NCBI RefSeq assembly: GCF_015240255.1
Contig: NZ_CP061205.1
Location: forward strand, 1,695,501-1,759,500
Length of the DNA: 64,000 bases
Direction of reading: 5' to 3'
From: Kordiimonas pumila
GTDB lineage: Bacteria; Pseudomonadota; Alphaproteobacteria; Sphingomonadales; Kordiimonadaceae
Position 1 is the first letter of the stretch. Each line of letters starts with the position of its first letter. Under the pieces are notes generated by a model. The model was not told the origin of the DNA, ran no database searches, and worked only from the letters and a program-made list of their open reading frames with translations. Positions 15,379-24,217 of the stretch are shown here, piece by piece. The position numbers and the translations under genes were made by a program.

Positions 15379-18300
15379 ATGGGCCATATTGATCTCTCTT
15401 ATGAACTGAAGGACCGTTACAAGGCGGGACGTGAACGTGTTTTTCTAACAGGCACGCAGGCCATTGTCCGCATTATGCTGATGCAGGCTGAGATGGACAA
15501 GCGGGATGGCTTGAATACTGCTGGTTTTGTGAGTGGATACCGTGGATCGCCGCTAGGGGGTGTTGATCAGGAAATGTGGCGTGGTTCCAAGCTTCTTGAG
15601 GCAGCGAAGGTTAAGTTTTTACCCGCTATCAATGAAGAGTTGGGCGCAACTGCAGTTCTTGGCTCTCAGCAGGTGGAAACAGACCCAGACCGCGATGTTG
15701 ATGGGGTGTATGCCATGTGGTACGGCAAAGGCCCCGGTGTTGACCGGGCAGCAGATGCCCTGAAACATGGTAATGCTTATGGTTCATCACCAAAAGGTGG
15801 CGTTCTGGTGGTTGCAGGCGATGATCATGGTTGTGTGTCATCCAGTATGGCGCACCAGTCTGATGTGGCATTGATGGATTGGTTTATGCCGATCCTTAAT
15901 CCGGCAAGTGTGGCTGAATTTGAAGAGTTTGGTCTTTATGGCTATGCCCTTTCCCGTTACTCGGGCATGTGGGTTGGCTTTAAGGCAATTTCTGAAACGG
16001 TTGAAAGTGCACAGTCGTGCGAGGTGAAGCCGCTGCCAACCTTTACTATCCCGGCTGATTTTGAAATGCCTGAACTTGGTGTCCATTACCGCTGGCCAGA
16101 CCTGCCGGGACCACAAATTGAAAACCGCATGGTCGCTAAAAAAGGGGCGGTTCTTGCCTTTGCGCGGGCGAACCCAATCGACAGAATTATCCTGAATCCA
16201 AAAGCCGCACGATTTGGCATAGTAACAACAGGCAAGGGCCACCTAGACTTGATGGAAGCGCTTGAGAGGCTTGGTCTCGATGAAGCACGCCTCACAGAAC
16301 TTGGTGTGGGTATTTATAAAGTTGGCATGGTGTGGCCGCTTGAACTTGCAGGCATGTGTGAGTTCCTTGAAGGCAAGGAAGAAATTCTGGTTGTTGAGGA
16401 AAAGCGCGGCATTATTGAGAGCCAAATCAAAGAATATATCTTTTCCCATGAAGGTGCGCCAGAATGCCGTGTGTACGGCAAAGAAAATGCTGATGGCTCT
16501 GAATTGTTACCGTGGGTTGGGGAACTAAGCCCCCTTATGGTGATGAAGGCTGTTTCCAAGCAGCTTGGTAAAATGTTTAGTGCCTCTTTTGATACGATTA
16601 TAGCTGAGGCAAGCAGTAAACCAACAAAAGCTGCCCCCATAACAGACATTTCCCGAATGCCCTATTTTTGTTCGGGTTGCCCGCATAACAGGTCAACTGT
16701 TGTGCCTGAGGGGAGTAAGGCCCTTGCAGGGATCGGGTGCCATTTTATGGCTTCGTGGATGGACCGGAAAACAGAATCGCTCATTCAGATGGGCGGCGAA
16801 GGTGTGAACTGGGTTGGCCGTTCGCTGTTTAATGGCGGCAAACATATTTTTCAAAACCTCGGTGAGGGTACATATTTCCATTCAGGATACCTGGCTATTC
16901 GTCAGGCGCAGGCAGCAAATACCAATATTACCTATAAGATTCTGTTTAATGATGCTGTGGCCATGACTGGCGGTCAGCCGGTTGACGGCCAGATTACAGT
17001 ACCTGCTATTGTTAATCAGGTGCGGGCAGAAGGTGTTAGCTGGATCAGGGTTGTGAGCGACGAACCTGAAAAATATAACACAGTGACCCTGCCATCTGGT
17101 GTATCTGTGCATCACCGCGATGAGCTAGATGTATTGCAGCGTGAATGCCGGGATATTAAGGGTGTAACTGTACTGGTTTATGATCAGACATGTGCCGCAG
17201 AAAAGCGCCGCCGCCGCAAAAAAGGGCAATTCCCGGACCCTGCAAAGCGTGCGTTTATTAACCACGCCGTTTGTGAGGGCTGTGGTGATTGCTCGGTTCA
17301 GTCAAACTGTTTGTCCATTCAACCAAAGGAAACAATGGCGGGCCGCAAGCGCCAGATTGATCAGCATTCCTGCAACAAAGACTATTCCTGTGTTAATGGC
17401 TTTTGCCCAAGCTTTGTTACGGTGGAAGGCGGTATGCTCCGTAAACCGCAGGCCCTTGAGATTGATGGTTTCAAGGATGCTGTAAGCGGGCTTACGGCGC
17501 CTGATACCACACTCGCACGTGCCTATAACTTACTTATAGGCGGTGTTGGCGGTACCGGAGTTGTGACCATTGGTGCCGTGATTACAATGGCGGCTCATAT
17601 TGAGGGCAAAGGCAGCTCGGTTCTTGACTTTATGGGCTTTGCACAAAAAGGTGGTACGGTTCTGAGTTATGTAAGGCTTGCAAACAAGCCATCGGAGCTG
17701 CACCAAGTGCGTATTGAAGAAGGCAGTGCCGATGCTGTTGTTGGCTGCGATATGGTGGTAGCAACTGGACCGCAAGCAATGAAAACATTGGCAGACGGCA
17801 AAACCCGTATTTCTTTAAACCTTGAAGAGATACCTACAGGTAACTTTACGACAAACCGTGATGCTTTGATGCGTGCAGACAAAAGGGTTGCTCTTTTAGA
17901 GGCGGTAGCGGGTAAAGACAATTTCAATGCTATCAATGCCAGCAAAATTGCGATTGATCTTCTGGGCGATTCCGTTTTTTCAAATATGCTAATGGCAGGC
18001 TATGCATGGCAGCAAGGCCTTATCCCGGTGTCGCTTGAGGCAATGATGCGGGCGATCGAGCTTAATGGTGTAGCTATTGAGAAAAATCAGGCTGCTTTCC
18101 ATTGGGGCCGGCTTGTTTTTGCAAAACCAGAGTTTGTGTTCAGCAACATTGAAACGCCGTCAGCACCGATGAAACCTGATTATGCGGGCCTGAAGGCTTT
18201 TCATGCGGCATTCCTGACAAAATATCAGAATGCAGCATACGCAGAAAGATATAATAGCTTTATGGCAGCAGTTGAGCAGGCTGATACGACGTTGCTTGGC

Positions 18301-18834
18301 GCGCCTAAATTGTTGTCAGAGACAGTCGCGCGCGCTTATTACAAGCTTCTCGCCATCAAGGATGAGTATGAAGTGGCACGGCTTTATACTGATGGTAGTT
18401 TCGAGGCTGACCTGAAGAAAACATTCGAGGGTGACTATAAGGTTAAATACCATATGGCACCGCCCATATTTGGTGCGAAAAAAGGCCCGAATGGACGGCC
18501 TAAAAAGTATCAATTCGGCCCTTGGATGAAACTTGCACTGCGTGTGATGCGCCAGTTCCGTTTCTTGCGGGGCACTGCTTTTGATGTTTTTGGTATGACA
18601 GAGGAACGCAGAAGCCAGCGCGCTATGATTACAGCTTATGAAAAGCTTGTGTCTGATGTGCTGGCAAGCATTAATGCCGATAATTATGCAACGGCGGTCA
18701 CTGTGCTTGCAAAAGTTATGGATGTTCGTGGGTATGGCCCTGTATTTGACGAATCCCTAATTAAATACAATCAGGAATTGCCAGCTTTAATAGATGGCTA
18801 TAGAAACCCTGAAGTGAACACAAAAGCAGCATAA
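15379..18834 (+). CDS. Indolepyruvate ferredoxin oxidoreductase, fused alpha-beta type
   Basis: This 1151-residue enzyme oxidatively decarboxylates aryl-2-oxo acids (indolepyruvate, phenylpyruvate) to aryl-acyl-CoA, passing electrons to ferredoxin. Domain order: N-terminal pyrimidine/TPP-binding region (RVFLTGTQAIVRIM; GYRGSPLGGVD), TPP domain with FCSGCPHNRS near residue 430, a ferredoxin-type 4Fe-4S segment (CEGCGDCSVQSNC near 633, then CNKDYSCVNGFC), and a C-terminal gamma-type domain from GGVGGTGVVTIGA near 717. The aerobic fused form is common in Alphaproteobacteria. ATG 15379 gives the usual N-terminus; ATG 15364 is five codons earlier. The aminotransferase 16 nt downstream supplies the 2-oxo acid, and the divergent Lrp gene is the likely regulator. 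Confidence 0.93.
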   Translation: MGHIDLSYELKDRYKAGRERVFLTGTQAIVRIMLMQAEMDKRDGLNTAGFVSGYRGSPLGGVDQEMWRGSKLLEAAKVKFLPAINEELGATAVLGSQQVETDPDRDVDGVYAMWYGKGPGVDRAADALKHGNAYGSSPKGGVLVVAGDDHGCVSSSMAHQSDVALMDWFMPILNPASVAEFEEFGLYGYALSRYSGMWVGFKAISETVESAQSCEVKPLPTFTIPADFEMPELGVHYRWPDLPGPQIENRMVAKKGAVLAFARANPIDRIILNPKAARFGIVTTGKGHLDLMEALERLGLDEARLTELGVGIYKVGMVWPLELAGMCEFLEGKEEILVVEEKRGIIESQIKEYIFSHEGAPECRVYGKENADGSELLPWVGELSPLMVMKAVSKQLGKMFSASFDTIIAEASSKPTKAAPITDISRMPYFCSGCPHNRSTVVPEGSKALAGIGCHFMASWMDRKTESLIQMGGEGVNWVGRSLFNGGKHIFQNLGEGTYFHSGYLAIRQAQAANTNITYKILFNDAVAMTGGQPVDGQITVPAIVNQVRAEGVSWIRVVSDEPEKYNTVTLPSGVSVHHRDELDVLQRECRDIKGVTVLVYDQTCAAEKRRRRKKGQFPDPAKRAFINHAVCEGCGDCSVQSNCLSIQPKETMAGRKRQIDQHSCNKDYSCVNGFCPSFVTVEGGMLRKPQALEIDGFKDAVSGLTAPDTTLARAYNLLIGGVGGTGVVTIGAVITMAAHIEGKGSSVLDFMGFAQKGGTVLSYVRLANKPSELHQVRIEEGSADAVVGCDMVVATGPQAMKTLADGKTRISLNLEEIPTGNFTTNRDALMRADKRVALLEAVAGKDNFNAINASKIAIDLLGDSVFSNMLMAGYAWQQGLIPVSLEAMMRAIELNGVAIEKNQAAFHWGRLVFAKPEFVFSNIETPSAPMKPDYAGLKAFHAAFLTKYQNAAYAERYNSFMAAVEQADTTLLGAPKLLSETVARAYYKLLAIKDEYEVARLYTDGSFEADLKKTFEGDYKVKYHMAPPIFGAKKGPNGRPKKYQFGPWMKLALRVMRQFRFLRGTAFDVFGMTEERRSQRAMITAYEKLVSDVLASINADNYATAVTVLAKVMDVRGYGPVFDESLIKYNQELPALIDGYRNPEVNTKAA

Positions 18835-18850
18835 GATTTGGAGTGATAGT

Positions 18851-20032
18851 ATGTTTAGCAGTATGGCTAGTTTGCCAATTGACCCAATATTGGGTTTGAT
18901 GGCGAAGTTTCGTGAAGACCCGAACAGTGATAAGGTTGATCTTAGTGTCGGTGTTTATAAAACAGCTAATGGGCATACGCCTATTTTTGAAGCTGTGAAA
19001 GCGGCAGAGAAATACAGGCTGGAGACAGAAGACACCAAAGCTTATATCGGCATGATGGGTACGCCAGGCTACAATGATGCGATGCTTCGTCTACTCATCG
19101 GCGCTGACTACCCAAGTGACCGCATTGCTGCTGCGTTAACGCCAGGCGGCTGCGGCGCGCTAAGGGTTGCGTCAGAGTTTTTGATGCGGGCAAACCCCGA
19201 TGCAACCGTATGGGTAAGCGACCCAACATGGGCAAACCACATGCCTCTTATTGGCGGCGTTGGTTTGAAAATTAAAACATACCCTTATTATGATAAAGCA
19301 TCCCACGGTGTGAACTTTAGTGGCATGATTGAAACTCTAAAGGGGTTGGGGCCAAACGATGTGGTGCTATTGCATGCATCCTGCCACAACCCATCAGGCG
19401 CTGATCTGTCTCCGGCTCAGTGGGACGAGATTGCCGCTGTTGCTGCGGAGCGCGGTTTCATTCCTTTCATTGATAGTGCGTATCAGGGGCTGGGTGAAGG
19501 GCTTGATGCTGATGCGTACGGCATTAGAAAAATCGCTGCCTCTGTTGAGGAAATGATCCTTGCGTCTTCCTGCTCTAAAAACTTCGGTCTGTACCGTGAC
19601 CGCGTTGGTCAAGTGGCTGTGATGACCAAAGCAGACCGCAAAGAAGTTACTGTTGGTCAGATCAGCTCGATTGCTCGTGGTATGTATTCAATGCCGCCCG
19701 CGCATGGCGGCGCTGTTGTTGAGCATATTCTGACAACACCGTCGCTTACTGCCTCATGGCAGAAGGAACTGGCGGGTATCTGTTCATCTATCCAGACATC
19801 CAGAACCCTCTTGAAAGCTGGCTTGGAAAAGGCTGGTGTTGAAGGTGATTTTGCTTACCTGATACAAAATCAGGGCATGTTTTCTTTCCTTGATTTAACA
19901 GTAGAGCAAATTAACAAATTGCAAGCTGATTATTCTGTGTATCTGGTAAACTCTGGGCGTATTAACCTTGCAGGCGTTACGGCTAATAATATTGACTATC
20001 TCGCCGCATCAATAAAAAGCGTTACCGGCTAA
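18851..20032 (+). CDS. Aromatic/aspartate-type aminotransferase (class I)
   Basis: This 393-residue PLP aminotransferase of the AspC/TyrB type starts with the typical DPILGLMAKFREDPNSDKVDL region. Active-site residues: Asn180 in HNPSG, Asp208 and Tyr211 in FIDSAYQG, and Schiff-base Lys243 in SCSKNFGLYRDRVG. It lies 16 nt behind the indolepyruvate oxidoreductase, so it most likely removes the amino group from tryptophan, phenylalanine or tyrosine to feed that enzyme. Annotation by similarity alone would say aspartate aminotransferase; the context favours an aromatic substrate. Confidence 0.9.
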   Translation: MFSSMASLPIDPILGLMAKFREDPNSDKVDLSVGVYKTANGHTPIFEAVKAAEKYRLETEDTKAYIGMMGTPGYNDAMLRLLIGADYPSDRIAAALTPGGCGALRVASEFLMRANPDATVWVSDPTWANHMPLIGGVGLKIKTYPYYDKASHGVNFSGMIETLKGLGPNDVVLLHASCHNPSGADLSPAQWDEIAAVAAERGFIPFIDSAYQGLGEGLDADAYGIRKIAASVEEMILASSCSKNFGLYRDRVGQVAVMTKADRKEVTVGQISSIARGMYSMPPAHGGAVVEHILTTPSLTASWQKELAGICSSIQTSRTLLKAGLEKAGVEGDFAYLIQNQGMFSFLDLTVEQINKLQADYSVYLVNSGRINLAGVTANNIDYLAASIKSVTG

Positions 20033-20061
20033 TATAGGCAGACTTATTGCTGAACAATGAT

Positions 20062-20090
20062 AGGCCTGCAGTGAAGACTGCGGGCCTTTT
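20062..20090 (+). terminator. Intrinsic terminator after the aminotransferase gene
   Basis: AGGCCTGCAGT, loop GAAG, and ACTGCGGGCCT form an 11-bp stem with one mismatch, followed by TTTATTTT. It ends the indolepyruvate oxidoreductase-aminotransferase unit before the convergent TetR gene. Confidence 0.85.
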
Positions 20091-20103
20091 ATTTTGGTGT
20101 TTT

Positions 20104-20718
20104 TTAAATTTTCGTATCGGTGTCGGTTAGGCCGTTGAGCCCGTTTAGGAGGATATCAGCGATCATATCAGCGAGTTTTTCAGAGCTTAGGCTACCGCTT
20201 GGTTTAAACCAGAGGTAGGTCCAGTTGATCATACCGAGCATGAGCATGGACACCACGGATTTTGCTTTGTGGATGTTGAGATCAGACGGGGCTATTCTAT
20301 CAGCGAGTTCTGCAAAGGCATGCACGACACGGTTCTGGATCTCGACCACTTCCTTTTTCCGCTCAGGGGGCAGGGAGCCAAGTTCGTTTACGAGCAGGTG
20401 ATGGCAGTCAACCGTGCGCTCATAAATGATCAGATAGTCTCGAATGATTTTACGCAGCGTTTCCGCGGGCGGCAGGTCTTCCTGCATAAGGCTGGTGGCG
20501 CTTGCTTCCAGTTCGCGCACATGGTCGAGCATGGCGTGATAGAGCATATCCTCTTTAGAGGGGTAATAATGGTAGATCAGTGCTTTTGAAATACCACACT
20601 TGGCGGCAATACCTGAGATGGAGGCCTTGTGATAGCCTTCAACAGCAAAGACATTGGCGGCTGTCTCCAGAATCTTCTGTTTGCGGGTGTCATAGTCTGC
20701 TGACTGGGGACGGGCCAT
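20104..20718 (-). CDS. TetR-family transcriptional regulator
   Basis: This 204-residue TetR-type regulator has its helix-turn-helix at about residues 30-55 (SISGIAAKCGISKALIYHYYPSKEDML). The C-terminal ligand domain is of the larger kind (KIIRDYLIIYERT...) found in regulators of fatty- or aryl-acyl-CoA catabolism, a weak resemblance only. It lies 93 nt downstream of glucokinase on the same strand and convergent to the aromatic aminotransferase. Its targets are unknown. Confidence 0.88.
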   Translation of the reverse strand: MARPQSADYDTRKQKILETAANVFAVEGYHKASISGIAAKCGISKALIYHYYPSKEDMLYHAMLDHVRELEASATSLMQEDLPPAETLRKIIRDYLIIYERTVDCHHLLVNELGSLPPERKKEVVEIQNRVVHAFAELADRIAPSDLNIHKAKSVVSMLMLGMINWTYLWFKPSGSLSSEKLADMIADILLNGLNGLTDTDTKI

Positions 20719-20811
20719 TGATATACCTTTTGTTTTTCCTATCTGTAGCGACCAACACCATAGGATGCAAGTATCCAGAAACCGGGCAGCATATGCGCTT
20801 AAACTTCCGTT

Positions 20812-21810
20812 TTATGATGTCGTAGTGGGTGTTTGGCTGAGCAGGGCGGCCCCGTACAAAGCGGCATCTTTTTCTGTGATCATATAGGCGGGTATTTTCG
20901 CGAGCATATTTTCCATGGGCGCTTTATTCAGGAAATGGTTGGTGAACTGGCTTGTTACAATAAAGTCTGCAATCTGCGGCAGGATCCCGCCGCCGAGATA
21001 AACACCGCCAGTTGCGCCTTGAGCCAAGGCAATGTCTCCGGCGGCATCACCCAGCATAGAGCAAAATACGCTTAATGTTTTAAGGCAGATGCTGTCCTTG
21101 TTTTCAAGCGCCTGTATGCTGATGGTTTTAGGGTCATACTCTTTTGGGGCTACATTCTCAAGTGCACAGATAGCTTTGTAAATACGTGTAATACCCGCGC
21201 CGCATAGCAATGTTTCAGTTGTCACGCGACCAATCGTTTTGGAAACCTCTGCCCACACATCGACAGCATCTTTGCCTAAGGGTATAAAAGACATATGCCC
21301 TGCCTCTGTGGGTACAACGGTATAGTTATGATCGTGTTTCACGAGTATTGCTGATCCAAAGCCAGTGCCTGGCCCCATGATGCTAATGGCGCCAACAGGG
21401 TTGTCGCTCCCTTTGTATAAAACGGTTACATCTTCCATGTTAAGGGCAGGGGCCGACCGTGCAAGAGCTTCAAAATCATTAGCCAGTAAAAGTTCTACTA
21501 AGCCAAATTCGTGTTTTAGGGCGGCTTGGTCCAGATGCCAGCCAATGTTAGTGATATGCGCTTTCCCTTTTGACACAGGGCCAGCTACAGCAAGGCAAGC
21601 TTCTGTTGGTATATCCCCTTCAAGGGTTGAAAGGTAGGTATGCAGGATACTAGAAAAATTTGAAAATTCCGCACAAGTATATGTTTTATAATACAAAAGT
21701 ATAGGTTTGGATTCTGCACTGCTGCAAACAGCAACTGCAAGCCGCGCATTTGTGCCGCCAATATCTGCCACCAAAACTGAGCTAGTATGAGTAGGTTGCT
21801 TTGCCGCCAT
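20812..21810 (-). CDS. glk: Glucokinase
   Basis: This 332-residue ATP-dependent sugar kinase of the bacterial glucokinase (Glk) family phosphorylates glucose to glucose 6-phosphate. Visible motifs: ATP phosphate-binding DIGGTNARLAVA (residues 16-27), substrate loop LLANDFEALA, MGPGTGFG, and PTEAGHMSFIPLG. It is not a ROK protein, since the ROK zinc motif is absent. No other central-carbon gene is adjacent. A LacI-type palindrome 83 nt upstream of the start suggests sugar-responsive control. Confidence 0.92.
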   Translation of the reverse strand: MAAKQPTHTSSVLVADIGGTNARLAVAVCSSAESKPILLYYKTYTCAEFSNFSSILHTYLSTLEGDIPTEACLAVAGPVSKGKAHITNIGWHLDQAALKHEFGLVELLLANDFEALARSAPALNMEDVTVLYKGSDNPVGAISIMGPGTGFGSAILVKHDHNYTVVPTEAGHMSFIPLGKDAVDVWAEVSKTIGRVTTETLLCGAGITRIYKAICALENVAPKEYDPKTISIQALENKDSICLKTLSVFCSMLGDAAGDIALAQGATGGVYLGGGILPQIADFIVTSQFTNHFLNKAPMENMLAKIPAYMITEKDAALYGAALLSQTPTTTS

Positions 21811-21892
21811 ATGACCCTGTTACCCCTTGTAGTATACGTTCATGCGTTACGGATTATGGCAATGAATATAGGAAAAAGGTTTTTATGCCAAA

Positions 21893-21908
21893 TTGACAGC
21901 GCTGTCAA
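21893..21908. promoter_or_regulatory. LacI-family-type operator upstream of glk
   Basis: TTGACAGCGCTGTCAA is a perfect 16-bp palindrome with the central CG step typical of LacI/GalR operators. Motifs of the TGACAGCGCTGTCA type are known for LacI-family sugar regulators in Proteobacteria. It stands about 83 bp before the glk start. The regulator gene is not in the window. Confidence 0.65.
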
Positions 21909-21997
21909 AGATCAAAAAGTTTGCTTAGCATGTGTTTGATACGGAGTAACGGTAAAAGGGTACTTTTTAGTGTGGATATAGGGGGACTGGTTTTATA

Positions 21998-22582
21998 CTA
22001 TATTGGTTTCATAAGGTTCAATTGCTGTATGAGAATGCTGCGAATACTATCACTTGTGATATCTGATGAAATAAAGCTGTGTAACGTGGCTGATGTTCCA
22101 ATGTGTGCTAGAAGCAGTGCGCTGGCCTGAATGTCGTAGTCAGCCCGTATCTCGCCTTTTTCTTTTAGCTTGGTTAAGGTGTGTTCCATCAGCCTTTGGC
22201 TACTTTCTGTTGACTTTGCAAGAGCGGCCCGTATTTCCTTATCTGTGAAGCAAGATTGTAAAATATGTATATTCAGATGATGTAAACCGGGGTTTTTCTC
22301 GCCAGAAAGTTCGTCTGCACCGGCATGGAAAAATGCTTTTAGTTCTTCCAAGCTGTTTATTTGAATATTTCCCCGGTGTTCATTCGCCCATTCCAGAAGT
22401 TCGATGATAAGTTCACGCTTGTTTTTAAAGTGTGTGTAAAGCGCCCCTATGCTTAAGCCGGCCTGTTCACTTATCTGCTTCATGGTTGCAGCTTCGTAGC
22501 CACGTTCTGTAAAACACATTATGGCCGCGTCCAGAATTTGCTGCCTTCTTTCTTGCATGTGTTTTGGGTCGCGTTTGGGCAT
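21998..22582 (-). CDS. TetR-family transcriptional regulator
   Basis: This 194-residue TetR regulator begins with a basic arm (MPKRDPKHMQERRQQILDAA) and has its helix-turn-helix at residues 34-55 (MKQISEQAGLSIGALYTHFKNK). The C-terminal part is helical with no recognisable ligand motif. It is divergent from an exported amidohydrolase gene across 160 bp, the usual arrangement for local repression. GAATCATGGTTC near 22679 is a weak palindrome that might be its site. Confidence 0.88.
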   Translation of the reverse strand: MPKRDPKHMQERRQQILDAAIMCFTERGYEAATMKQISEQAGLSIGALYTHFKNKRELIIELLEWANEHRGNIQINSLEELKAFFHAGADELSGEKNPGLHHLNIHILQSCFTDKEIRAALAKSTESSQRLMEHTLTKLKEKGEIRADYDIQASALLLAHIGTSATLHSFISSDITSDSIRSILIQQLNLMKPI

Positions 22583-22742
22583 GATGGTGTATTCCTAAAA
22601 TCGCATGTTCTCTGTTTATAAGCTTGTTTATCAGCTTGACATAAAAATAAAAGAATATAAGTTCGCTTTAAATAAATGAATCATGGTTCTTTTATTTTGA
22701 AATAACAATATAAAAATAGAAAACATTCAGAGAGGATAGAAA

Positions 22743-24035
22743 ATGAAGGTGAAAGCAATTTGCAATATTGTGGTGGCGTATCTGTTTTTCGGCATGGCGG
22801 GTGCGGTGTTTGCCGAAACGACGGTTATTCATGCAGGACATATTATTGTCGAACCGGGTAAGCCGATTCTAGAAAACTACAGCATTATTGTAGAAAATGA
22901 TAAAATTACAGCGATTAAGCCCGGTTTTGTTGAGGGCGATAAAACGGTAGACCTTAAAGGTGCTTATGTTTTACCGGGCCTTATTGATATGCACACCCAT
23001 GTCACCCTTAGCTTGAACCTAATAGATCCAACGGCTAGCATTTTAAGGGCTGGTGTAGGGCGGATACCACCACTGGTGTTTGCCAGCCTGCCAAGGGTGC
23101 AACAAGTATTACATAATGGTTTTACAACAATTCGTAATCTTGGTGACCCTGCAAGTATCACATACGACCTACGCGATGCCATTAATCAAGGCATTATTGA
23201 AGGGCCGCGTATTTTAGCGTCAGAGCCGCAGTTTAATGTCTCGGGTGGTGATTACGATGCCTTTTCTTTTGGAGTAAAGCCTGAGGCTGAGCACTTTTTT
23301 GAAAACCGAGGGACATGTGACGGTGCCATTGACTGCCGCCGTGCCGTGCGAGAAGAAATTCACCGTGGGGCTGGCGTTATAAAGCTGCGTATGGCCGGGC
23401 TTGGTTTTATGGATAACGATATTGGTGCGATCGAGTATGAGGATGAAATCAACGCAATTGTTGATACAGCTCATAAGCTGAACCGAACCGTTGCTGCGCA
23501 CTCAAACTCAAAGCCTGAAGGTAACCGCCTAATTATTATGGCCGGTGTAGATAGTATCGAACACGGCCCTGTTGCAGAGGCTGAGGTTAAGCTAATGAAA
23601 GAGCACGGAGTTGCTCTAACACCGACACTTATTGCCAATGAAACAGCTAAATCATGGATGGATGCCATAAAAGCCGCCACGGGCCGCGATGTTTATCAGG
23701 AAACCATTGATGGTGCTAAAAATGCTTATAACACGGGTGTGATGATTGTATATGGAACCGATCTGGGCTTGTTTGGGCCTGAAAAACAGCTTGATGAGTT
23801 TGAATTGTTGGTAAAACAAGCGGGCATGACACCAACAGATGCCTTGAAAGCGGCTACTATTAATGCTGCAACGGTACTAAATATGCAGGATAAAATTGGT
23901 AGCCTTAAAGACGGTAAATTTGCAGATATCATTGCTGTTTCTGGCAATCCCCTTGCTGATATTTCGGCTATGAAAAAAATCAAATTCGTTATGAAGGCCG
24001 GGAAAGTCTACAAGGATGATAATATCTCCAAATAA
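22743..24035 (+). CDS. Exported metal-dependent amidohydrolase (imidazolonepropionase/prolidase-like)
   Basis: This 430-residue amidohydrolase has a cleavable signal peptide (about residues 1-24, ending AVFAET), so it acts in the periplasm. Metal site: His-x-His in LIDMHTHV near residue 83, a lysine in GAGVIKLRMAG expected to be carboxylated, His in TVAAHSNS, His in SIEHG, and Asp in VYGTDLG. This pattern matches the Xaa-Pro/Xaa-Arg dipeptidase-like branch of the superfamily (Sgx9260-type proteins). It is preceded by a strong AGAGGA ribosome site. Together with the following D-aminoacylase-like gene it suggests periplasmic breakdown of modified peptides. Confidence 0.88.
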   Translation: MKVKAICNIVVAYLFFGMAGAVFAETTVIHAGHIIVEPGKPILENYSIIVENDKITAIKPGFVEGDKTVDLKGAYVLPGLIDMHTHVTLSLNLIDPTASILRAGVGRIPPLVFASLPRVQQVLHNGFTTIRNLGDPASITYDLRDAINQGIIEGPRILASEPQFNVSGGDYDAFSFGVKPEAEHFFENRGTCDGAIDCRRAVREEIHRGAGVIKLRMAGLGFMDNDIGAIEYEDEINAIVDTAHKLNRTVAAHSNSKPEGNRLIIMAGVDSIEHGPVAEAEVKLMKEHGVALTPTLIANETAKSWMDAIKAATGRDVYQETIDGAKNAYNTGVMIVYGTDLGLFGPEKQLDEFELLVKQAGMTPTDALKAATINAATVLNMQDKIGSLKDGKFADIIAVSGNPLADISAMKKIKFVMKAGKVYKDDNISK

Positions 24036-24062
24036 CATATAGACTAGCATGGTTGTGTTTAG

Positions 24063-24112
24063 AGGCTTGCAGTGAACTCATTATAGGTGAAATCACTGCA
24101 GGCCTTAATTTT
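24063..24112 (+). terminator. Probable terminator after the amidohydrolase
   Basis: GGCTTGCAGTGA and TCACTGCAGGCC form a 12-bp stem with one G-U pair around a 17-nt loop, followed by TTAATTTTTA. It separates the first amidohydrolase from the next gene. Confidence 0.6.
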
Positions 24113-24217
24113 TATAGGCGTAATACGGGTTATAAAGGCGTATTTCAGGCATTTATCTTGGGTTCTCTGTGGTATCAAATAACAGTGGTGAACCGAATAA
24201 AGGATGGGGTAGGCTAA

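Noticed and set aside
18851-20032. Housekeeping aspartate aminotransferase
   Set aside because: Family match permits it, but the 16-nt linkage to indolepyruvate oxidoreductase favours an aromatic amino acid role.
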